A stretch of DNA of 27,119 nucleotides from DASRHY01 sp046765875. GTDB taxonomy: Bacteria > Actinomycetota > Actinomycetes > Propionibacteriales > Kribbellaceae. Positions 21,239 to 27,119 of this stretch are shown piece by piece. The translations under genes were made by a program, and so were the position numbers. Below the pieces are notes generated by a model. That model was given only the letters and a program-made list of their open reading frames with translations. It searched no databases and had not been told where the DNA came from. Numbering within the stretch: the first letter of the stretch is position 1; each line of letters starts with the position of its first letter. The stretch spans positions 1 through 27,119 of the forward strand of contig JBKPSJ010000269.1 of NCBI GenBank assembly GCA_046765875.1, written 5' to 3'.

Positions 21239-23008
21239 TCAAAAGGTCCGCTCGAGCCGTGCCAGTTCCTCGTCGACGATGCCCGGGTCGAGTTTCGCGA
21301 AGATCGGTGTCGGGGGTTCGACCCGGGTACCGGGGGTGACCGGTTCGGAGCGCCAGGCCGGCTGGTCGTCGTACCGGCCGGTGATGATCGGGTACGGCGT
21401 ACCACCGTCGAGGTCGTCCACCTCGCGGATCACGGGTTCGGGCAGGAACAAGCTGCTGCCACCGAGTGCGTTGTGGACCTTCGCGGCCGAGTGCGGCAGG
21501 AACGGCGCCAGCAGGCGGTTGCAGTCGGCAACGACCTGGGCGGCGACGTGCAGCACCGTCGCCATCCGGTCCGGGTCGGTGTTCTTCAGCTTCCACGGCT
21601 CCTGCTTGGACAGGTACTGGTTCGCCTCGGCAGCGATGCGCATCGCGTCGCTGATCGCCTGCCTCACCCGGTGCCGTCGGAGCAGCCCGCCCACGGTTTC
21701 GAACGCCCGGTTCGATGCCGACAGCAACGTCTGGTCGGTCTCGGTCAACGAACCCGCTTCAGGGATCGCGCCGAGGTTCCGCGCGATCAGCGACGCTGTC
21801 CGGTTGACCAGGTTGCCCCAGGTGCTGACCAGTTCGTCGTTGTTGCGCCGGACGAACTCGGCCCAGGTGAAGTCCGTGTCCTGCGACTCCGGCCCGGCGA
21901 CCGAGATGAAATACCGCAGCGCGTCCGGCCCGTACCGTTCCAGGACGTCGCGGACGTAGATCACGACGGACCTCGACGACGAGAACTTCCGCCCCTCCAT
22001 CGTCAGGTACTCGCTGCTGACCACCTCCGTCGGCAGGTTCAGCCGCCCGTAGTCACCCGGCGGAGTGTTGTACGCGATCAGCTCGGCCGGCCAGATCTGG
22101 GCGTGGAAGGTGATGTTGTCCTTGCCCATGAAGTAGTACGACAGCGCGTCCGGGTCGTTCCACCACGCCCTCCACGCGTCGTCGTCACCGGTACGCCGGG
22201 CCCACTCGATCGAGGCGGACAGATAGCCGATGACCGCGTCGAACCAGACGTACAACCGCTTGTTCGGGTTGTCCTGCCAGACCGGCAGCGGTACCGGGAT
22301 ACCCCAGTCGATGTCCCGCGTCATCGCCCGGGGGCGCAGGTCGTCGAGCAGGTTCAGCGAGAACTTGAGGACGTTCGGACGCCAGTCCGTCCGGGCCCGC
22401 ATCCACTTCCCGAGCGGCTCGGCCAGTGCAGGCAGATCGAGGAAGAAGTGCTCGGTCTCGACGAACTGCGGCTTCTCGCCGTTGATCCGGCTCCTCGGAT
22501 TGCCGAGCTCGATCGCGTCCAACTGGTTGCCGCAGTTGTCGCACTGGTCGCCGCGGGCTCCGTCGTACCCGCAGATCGGGCAGGTGCCCTCGATATAGCG
22601 GTCCGGCAGGGTACGCCCGGTCGACGGCGAGATCGCGCCCATCGTGGTCTGCGCGACCATGTACCCGTTGCGGAAGACCGTGCGGAACAACTCCTGTGCG
22701 ACGGCGTAGTGGTTGCGTGTCGTGGTCCGCGTGAACAGGTCGTACGACAGGCCGAGCCGGTGCAGATCCTCGACGATGACGCGGTTGTACCGGTCGGCCA
22801 GCTCCTTCGGGCTGACGCCCTCGGCCTCGGCCTGGACGAGGATCGGCGTGCCGTGTTCGTCGGTGCCGGACACCATCAGCACATCGTGCCCGGCCATCCG
22901 CATGTACCGGGCGAACACGTCCGACGGCACCCCGAACCCCGACACGTGCCCGATGTGCCGCAGCCCGTTCGCATACGGCCAGGCCACACCGGCGAGCACG
23001 TGCGTCAT
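21239..23008 (-). CDS. metG: Methionyl-tRNA synthetase, zinc-finger form (second MetRS)
   Basis: A 589-residue class I synthetase charging tRNA-Met. The HIGH motif is intact in LRHIGHVSGFG, and GTDEHGTPI follows. The zinc-type knuckle has four cysteines (CPICGYDGARGDQCDNCGNQ). The KMSKS loop is degenerate (EGRKFSSSRS), as in a known bacterial subgroup. The anticodon-binding domain includes TWGNLVNRTASLIARN and YLSKQEPWKLKN. The last 80 residues lack a Trbp111-like domain. Its ATG directly follows the TAG of the upstream metG, so it is translated by coupling. The two proteins differ widely in sequence, so this is not a recent duplication. It may be a condition-specific or inhibitor-tolerant isozyme; that role is inference. 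Confidence 0.93.
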   Translation of the reverse strand: MTHVLAGVAWPYANGLRHIGHVSGFGVPSDVFARYMRMAGHDVLMVSGTDEHGTPILVQAEAEGVSPKELADRYNRVIVEDLHRLGLSYDLFTRTTTRNHYAVAQELFRTVFRNGYMVAQTTMGAISPSTGRTLPDRYIEGTCPICGYDGARGDQCDNCGNQLDAIELGNPRSRINGEKPQFVETEHFFLDLPALAEPLGKWMRARTDWRPNVLKFSLNLLDDLRPRAMTRDIDWGIPVPLPVWQDNPNKRLYVWFDAVIGYLSASIEWARRTGDDDAWRAWWNDPDALSYYFMGKDNITFHAQIWPAELIAYNTPPGDYGRLNLPTEVVSSEYLTMEGRKFSSSRSVVIYVRDVLERYGPDALRYFISVAGPESQDTDFTWAEFVRRNNDELVSTWGNLVNRTASLIARNLGAIPEAGSLTETDQTLLSASNRAFETVGGLLRRHRVRQAISDAMRIAAEANQYLSKQEPWKLKNTDPDRMATVLHVAAQVVADCNRLLAPFLPHSAAKVHNALGGSSLFLPEPVIREVDDLDGGTPYPIITGRYDDQPAWRSEPVTPGTRVEPPTPIFAKLDPGIVDEELARLERTF

Positions 23009-24577
23009 CTAGGTCTCGCTGATCCGCGGGAACAGCGCCTCGCCCTTGACCAGATCGGCGCCTGGCGGGAGCTGACCCCAACCGCCGGCGTCCTGGACAT
23101 GCTGGTCCGCCAGCGCACCGAGCTTGTCCTCGGCACCCAGCAGCGTCCACAGCTTCGCCGCGGTCTTCGGCATGGTCGGGTTGTGCAGCACTGCCACCGC
23201 GCGCAGGACCTCCGCGGCGGTGTAGAGGATCGTACCCAGCCGAGCGCGCCGCGACTCGTCCTTGGCTACCTGCCACGGCTCCTGGTCCGAGACGTACCCG
23301 TTCCCCGCACCGACCAGGTCGTTGATCGCGGCCAGCGCGTCGTGGAACGCGAGCGTGTCGATGGCCTTGTCGGCGGTCGCCACGGTCTTGGCGAGCCGGT
23401 CCGCGATCGCCTGCTCGGCCGGGCCGAAGTCGGTTGCCTCCGGCAACTTGCCGTCGAAGTACCGGCCGACCATCGCCGCGATCCGGCTGGCCAGGTTGCC
23501 GAGTCCGTTGGCCAGCTCGGAGGTGTACACCGCGCTGAGGTGCTCCCACGAGAACGAACCGTCGGACCCGAACGCGATCGTGCGCAGGAAGTAATACCGG
23601 AATGCGTCCGAGCCGAACGTGTCGGTGATGTCCTTCGGGGCGATGGCGGTCAGCTTCGACTTGCTCATCTTCTCGCCGCCGACCAGCAGCCAGCCGTGCG
23701 CGAACACCTGACGCGGTACGTCGACCCCGGCGGCCATCAACATTGCCGGCCAGATCACCGCGTGGAACCGCAGGATGTCCTTGCCGACCAGGTGTACGTC
23801 GACCGGCCACAACTCGGCGAACCGCTCCGGGTCGGTCCCGTACCCGGCCGCCGTGACGTAGTTGAGCAGCGCGTCGATCCAGACGTACAGGACGTGCTTG
23901 TCGTCCCACGGAACCCGGATGCCCCAGTCGAACGTCGACCGGGTGATCGACAGGTCCTGCAGGCCCTGTTCGACGAACGCGACCACCTCGTTGCGTGCGC
24001 TCGCCGGTGCGACGAAGGCCGGCCGGTCCCGGTACAGCTCGAGCAACCGGTCGGAGTACTGCGATAGGCGGAAGAAGTAGTTCGTCTCGCTCACGATCTC
24101 GAGCACCGTGCCGTGGATCGGGCAGCGCTGCGTGCCGTCCTCGTCGGTGAGGATGTCGGCGGGCAGCTTGAACTCCTCGCAGCCGACGCAGTACGGGCCC
24201 TCGTACTCACCGGCGTACACGTCGCCGCTGTCGTACAGCCTCTGCCAGAACTCGCGCACCCGCTCGGTGTGCCGCGGCTCGGTAGTCCGGATGAAGTCGT
24301 CGTAGTCGATGTCGACGTCGCGCCAGGCCGGCTTCCACGCCTCCTCGACCAGCTTGTCGGTCCACTCCTTCGGCGTCATGCCCTGCGCCTCGGCGCTGCG
24401 CATCACCTTCTGCCCGTGCTCGTCGGTACCCGTCAGGTACCACTTCCGCTCGCCGCGCTGGGCATGCCACCGGGTCAGGACGTCCCCGGCCACCGTGGTG
24501 TAGGCACTGCCGATGTGAGGCGCGGCGGTCACGTAGTAGATCGGCGTCGTCGCGTAGAAGGCCTTCTGGTCTGACAC
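23009..24577 (-). CDS. metG: Methionyl-tRNA synthetase (first MetRS of the tandem)
   Basis: A 522-residue class I synthetase with Met activation motifs: the HIGH equivalent PHIGSAYTT, GTDEHGQKV, a short CP insertion with GPYCVGCEEFKL and QRCPIHG, WIDALLNYVTAAGYG, and a canonical KMSKS loop (GGEKMSKSK). The C-terminal anticodon domain includes NLASRIAAMVGRYFDG and DQEPWQVAK. GTG 24577 (start of VSDQKAFYATTPIYY) is preferred over GTG 24616. No ribosome-binding site precedes it, but TAGCAT lies eight bases upstream, so a leaderless mRNA is plausible. It is the MetRS type usually found beside rsmI and tatD in actinobacteria. It overlaps nothing, ending at the base before the second metG. Confidence 0.93.
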   Translation of the reverse strand: MSDQKAFYATTPIYYVTAAPHIGSAYTTVAGDVLTRWHAQRGERKWYLTGTDEHGQKVMRSAEAQGMTPKEWTDKLVEEAWKPAWRDVDIDYDDFIRTTEPRHTERVREFWQRLYDSGDVYAGEYEGPYCVGCEEFKLPADILTDEDGTQRCPIHGTVLEIVSETNYFFRLSQYSDRLLELYRDRPAFVAPASARNEVVAFVEQGLQDLSITRSTFDWGIRVPWDDKHVLYVWIDALLNYVTAAGYGTDPERFAELWPVDVHLVGKDILRFHAVIWPAMLMAAGVDVPRQVFAHGWLLVGGEKMSKSKLTAIAPKDITDTFGSDAFRYYFLRTIAFGSDGSFSWEHLSAVYTSELANGLGNLASRIAAMVGRYFDGKLPEATDFGPAEQAIADRLAKTVATADKAIDTLAFHDALAAINDLVGAGNGYVSDQEPWQVAKDESRRARLGTILYTAAEVLRAVAVLHNPTMPKTAAKLWTLLGAEDKLGALADQHVQDAGGWGQLPPGADLVKGEALFPRISET

Positions 24578-24693
24578 AGCTATGAATGCTAGTTGGCACG
24601 TGGTAGGTCCCGGCACCGGATTACGTCGGCCAATGGCCGAGCGTCGTTGCCACCCTCGCGGGACTGTCCGCGAGGTGCTCTACAGTCGAAACT
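24578..24693. promoter_or_regulatory. Divergent metG / HNH gene promoter region with inverted repeat
   Basis: For metG (minus strand), TAGCAT is eight bases from GTG 24577. For the HNH gene, TACAGT (24681-24686) is seven bases from GTG 24694. Both look like -10 elements of leaderless transcripts, and neither start has a ribosome-binding site. Perfect 8-bp arms CCTCGCGG (24654-24661) and CCGCGAGG (24668-24675) sit just upstream of the HNH -10 and could be an operator. No T-box is visible. Confidence 0.5.
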
Positions 24694-26148
24694 GTGATCG
24701 ATTCCAGTGCTGCGACGTGGGCCTTTCGGGGCAACCGCTCTGCGGGTGAGGCGACCGACCCAGGCGTGGTCGGCGCCTTACTCGGGCTGGTGGACTGGCT
24801 CGGCGAATTGCCCGGCGCGGCCGACGATGCCGAGCGCATCGACCGAGTCGCGGCCCTTGAGCGGCTGCGGGGTGCGATCGCCGCAGCGCAGGCGCGCGAG
24901 ACCGCCGAGTTCGCCGACTCGCAGCTGGCAGGCCAATCAGCGGCCGGTGTACCGGACTCGCGGCGCGGTCGAGGGATCGCCGAGCAGATCGGGTTCGCCC
25001 GGCGGATGTCGCCCGCAGCGGCAGCGCGCCAGATCTCGCTCGCGCGAGTCTGGCGGCTTGACCTGCCGGCGGTGCTCGCGCAGCTGCGCCGTGGCCACAC
25101 CTCGGAATGGGCGGCCTCGATCGTCGCGCGCGAAACGACCGGACTGCCCCGGCACACCCGGCGCCGCATCGCCGACGACCTCGCGCCTGACCTGCCGCGG
25201 ATGTCTATCCGGCAGATCGAGGCCGCTGCTCGCCGGCTCAGCTACCACGCCGACCCGGAAGCGATCATGGCCCGTGGCCGCACCGCACGTGAGGACCGGC
25301 GTGTCACGGTCCGGCCCGCACCGGACACCATGGCCCTGGTCTCGGCGTTCGTGCCGGCCGAACAGGGCGTGGCGGTCCACGCTTCTCTCGACCGGCACGC
25401 CCGCGGCCTGCGTGCCGCCGGAGACCCGCGAACACTGGGGCAGATCCGGGCTGACACCCTGGTCGAACGCGTGACCGGCCAGGCCGCCGGAACCGCGTTC
25501 CCAGTCGAAATCAGCATCACCATGACCGCCGACAGCCTGCTGTCACCCGACGGCGACCAGACTCCGGCCGAACTCGACGGCTACGGCCCGATCCCGGCCG
25601 ACCTCGCCCTCGATCTCGTGACTGGGACAGACGACAACTCACCTGAGGAGCTCGGCGCCGCGGTGTGGGTGCGCCGGATCTTCACCGACCCGGTCGACGA
25701 CACGGTCGTCAACATCGATACCGGCCGGCGCCGATTCGACGGTCATCTGGCGCGGCTGATCCGGCACCGCGACCGGGTCTGCCGCGATATGTACTGCACC
25801 GCGCCGATCCGTCATCTTGATCACGTCAAGCCCTACCGCGACGGCGGGCCTACGTCCGCGACGAACGGTGCAGGCTTGTGTGAGAGAGGCAACTACGTCA
25901 AGGACATGCCCGGCTGGACGCGCCGTGTCGTCAGCGAGCCCGGGACACCGCACTCCATCGAGATCGAGACGCCCACCGGCCACCGATACACCTCCACGCC
26001 ACCACCCGTACTCGGCCCCGGCGGCAACTACGCCGAACAGATCCGGCGGGCAGGCCAGCGACGGTTCGACTACCTGCAGCGAGAGCGTCTGATCGCCTCG
26101 CTCGGCCGATCCACCCAGCTGGCGGGACGATCCGCCGAGCCGCCCTGA
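24694..26148 (+). CDS. DUF222 (13E12-type) protein with HNH endonuclease domain lacking one cysteine
   Basis: A 484-residue protein of the actinobacterial DUF222/HNH family, often multicopy and mobile-like. The helical DUF222 half spans roughly residues 45-330 (LERLRGAIAAAQARETAEFAD, QISLARVWRLDLPAVLAQLRRG). The C-terminal HNH domain runs from VCRDMYC (Cys363, Cys368) through RHLDHVKPYRDGGPTSATN to GLCERGNYVKDMPGW. Relatives have C-E-x-C-N here; position 399 is Gly (GGC, 25888-25890), so the second zinc-ligand Cys is missing while the catalytic HLDH, Asn and Lys remain. It may be inactive or structurally altered. The start is a GTG with a leaderless-type -10. It splits rsmI from metG. The biological role of the family is unclear; nuclease activity is inferred. 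Confidence 0.88.
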   Translation: MIDSSAATWAFRGNRSAGEATDPGVVGALLGLVDWLGELPGAADDAERIDRVAALERLRGAIAAAQARETAEFADSQLAGQSAAGVPDSRRGRGIAEQIGFARRMSPAAAARQISLARVWRLDLPAVLAQLRRGHTSEWAASIVARETTGLPRHTRRRIADDLAPDLPRMSIRQIEAAARRLSYHADPEAIMARGRTAREDRRVTVRPAPDTMALVSAFVPAEQGVAVHASLDRHARGLRAAGDPRTLGQIRADTLVERVTGQAAGTAFPVEISITMTADSLLSPDGDQTPAELDGYGPIPADLALDLVTGTDDNSPEELGAAVWVRRIFTDPVDDTVVNIDTGRRRFDGHLARLIRHRDRVCRDMYCTAPIRHLDHVKPYRDGGPTSATNGAGLCERGNYVKDMPGWTRRVVSEPGTPHSIEIETPTGHRYTSTPPPVLGPGGNYAEQIRRAGQRRFDYLQRERLIASLGRSTQLAGRSAEPP

Positions 26149-26168
26149 TCCCCCCGCGGGGTGGGATC
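26147..26168. terminator. GC-rich hairpin between convergent HNH gene and rsmI
   Basis: Arms GATCCC (26147-26152) and GGGATC (26163-26168) with inner CCC/GGG pairs form a stem overlapping the HNH stop codon. The converging rsmI stop is at 26181-26183. Probably a shared, bidirectional terminator; no U-tract. Confidence 0.55.
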
Positions 26169-26180
26169 TCGGCGCGGCGG

Positions 26181-27020
26181 TCATCGGTCGCGCGTGGCTA
26201 CGACGGCCTCGTAGACGGTGCGCTTGGGTATGCCGAGGCGCTTGGCCACGTCGGCGATGGCCTGCTTGCGCGGCGTACCGGCTGCCTCGTCGGCGGCCAC
26301 CTCCGCGGCCAGCTCGGCCGGGGTCAGCTCCGCCTTGGTGGTGTCGGCGCCGGCTACGACGATGGTGATCTCGCCTCGTACGCCGTCGTCGGCCCAGGTC
26401 GCGAGCTCGGCCGCCGTGCCCCGGCGTACCTCTTCATAGGTCTTGGTGAGCTCGCGGCACACGACAGCACGCCGGTCCGCCCCGAACGCGTCCGCGATCG
26501 CAGCCAGGCTCGCGGCCAGCCGGTGCGGTGCCTCGAAGAACACCATCGTCCGGCGCTCGGCAGCCAGGTCGGCCAGCACGCGGGACCGCTCGCCCGCCTT
26601 CCGCGGCAGGAACCCCTCGAAGCAGAACCGGTCCACCGGCAAGCCCGACACCGCGAGCGCGGTCAGCACCGCCGACGGGCCCGGCACCGAGGTCACCTTG
26701 ACCCCGGCCTCCACTGCCGCGGCCACCAGCCGGTACCCGGGATCGCTCACGCTCGGCATCCCGGCGTCGGTCACCACGACCACGGTCTGGCCCTCGGTCA
26801 GCGCGCCGACCAGCTCCCCGATCCGCTCCCGCTCGTTCCCCTCGAAGAAGCTGACCACCCGCCCCGGCAGCGTGACCCCGAGCTCCCCGGTCAGCCGCCG
26901 CAACCGGCGCGTGTCCTCCGCTGCCACCACATCGGCCCCGGCCAACACCTGCGCCAACCGTGGCGATGCATCCCCGACATCTCCGATCGGTACCCCTGCC
27001 AACACCAGAAGCCCAGCCAT
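26181..27020 (-). CDS. rsmI: 16S rRNA (cytidine1402-2'-O)-methyltransferase
   Basis: A 279-residue tetrapyrrole-methylase-fold enzyme that 2'-O-methylates C1402 in the 16S rRNA decoding centre. Motifs in order: LLVLAGVPIGDVGDASPRL, DVVAAEDTRRLRRL, FFEGNERERI, VVVVTDAGMPSVSDPGYRLV, VTSVPGPSAVLTALAVSGLP, FEGFLPRK, FFEAPHRLAASL and CRELTKTYEEVRRG. The common family form LVATPIGNLGD reads here LVLAGVPIGDVGD. The C-terminal helix-turn-helix-like tail (AIADVAKRLGIPKRTVYEAV) is present. ATG 27020 has a GGGGGG run just upstream. It is the first gene of the minus-strand rRNA/tRNA-modification block, now separated from metG by the HNH gene. Confidence 0.95.
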   Translation of the reverse strand: MAGLLVLAGVPIGDVGDASPRLAQVLAGADVVAAEDTRRLRRLTGELGVTLPGRVVSFFEGNERERIGELVGALTEGQTVVVVTDAGMPSVSDPGYRLVAAAVEAGVKVTSVPGPSAVLTALAVSGLPVDRFCFEGFLPRKAGERSRVLADLAAERRTMVFFEAPHRLAASLAAIADAFGADRRAVVCRELTKTYEEVRRGTAAELATWADDGVRGEITIVVAGADTTKAELTPAELAAEVAADEAAGTPRKQAIADVAKRLGIPKRTVYEAVVATRDR

Positions 27021-27119
27021 CCCCCCATACTCTCAACCGCCGGCGCGCCCATGGTCCACGACCGAGACCGAATTGAGTCGCGGGTGGTGCGGGGGTGGTA
27101 CGGCGGCTCCGTACTATGG
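27021..27119. other. Window-edge upstream region of rsmI
   Basis: This holds the rsmI leader. A frame starting ATG at 27051 on the plus strand stays open to the window edge but has no good ribosome-binding site, and no homologue is recognisable in 23 codons. TACTAT at 27112-27117 may be a -10 for a divergent plus-strand gene. Confidence 0.3.

Noticed and set aside
21149..24067. 972-residue plus-strand ORF
   Set aside because: It is the complementary-strand shadow of the two metG genes, an effect of high GC at third positions, with no recognisable domain.
24578..24693. T-box or SAM riboswitch upstream of metG
   Set aside because: The gap to the divergent gene is only 116 bases, with no specifier or antiterminator sequence; the start looks leaderless.

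Overview
The window looks like chromosome from a high-GC, Gram-positive actinobacterium. The evidence is GC-rich codon use, frequent GTG starts, an Rpf-type cell-wall enzyme, a putative F420-dependent LLM oxidoreductase, a DUF222/HNH protein and the conserved actinobacterial gene block rsmI-metG-tatD-rpfB-rsmA(ksgA)-ispE. The style suggests Propionibacteriales (Kribbella/Nocardioides-like), but that is an inference, not a species call.

Left part (1-3030): a secreted polysaccharide deacetylase, then a 1.3 kb segment holding one zinc-less MDR/quinone-oxidoreductase gene. This segment is bounded by direct repeats. The right copy is the 3' half plus terminator of an apparently intact tRNA-Gln(TTG) on the minus strand. 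The left copy is only the 3' fragment plus a terminator. This is the footprint expected of site-specific integration into a tRNA gene, although no integrase is present.

3096-7906: a promoter overlapped by a perfect 11-bp inverted repeat leads into a closely packed series: acyl-lipid/acyl-CoA desaturase, TetR regulator, multi-spanning HisKA_3 kinase and NarL/LuxR response regulator. The layout recalls the DesK-DesR membrane-fluidity circuit. It is followed by a broken ABC/FtsX transporter: the ATPase is frameshifted at its start and the permease is reduced to a 50-codon fusion of its two ends.

7913-9300: divergent tam (trans-aconitate methyltransferase) and a MarR regulator share a control region with two TCTTGA-type palindromes 32 bp apart.

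9317-16821 (minus strand): a housekeeping block reading tatD, [ornithine cyclodeaminase family, nitroreductase], rpfB, rsmA, ispE, ABC-F ATPase.

16865-19424: a decayed polyamine-type locus. Fragments of a PotC permease, a PotD binding protein and a GntR/FCD regulator carry several stops, frameshifts and deletion junctions. A cytosolic Cache/PDC-like protein gene next to them is still intact.

19433-21173: an LLM-class oxidoreductase behind an operator-rich promoter, a repeat-rich convergent intergenic region with a perfect 20-bp hairpin and a third copy of its arm, and an SRPBCC protein.

21239-27119: two different methionyl-tRNA synthetase genes in tandem and translationally coupled, a divergent DUF222/HNH gene lacking one expected cysteine, and rsmI. 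The strongest leads are the tRNA-Gln att-like duplication, the desaturase/TetR/kinase/regulator cluster, the tandem MetRS pair, the 20-bp repeat hairpin and the multi-lesion polyamine locus.
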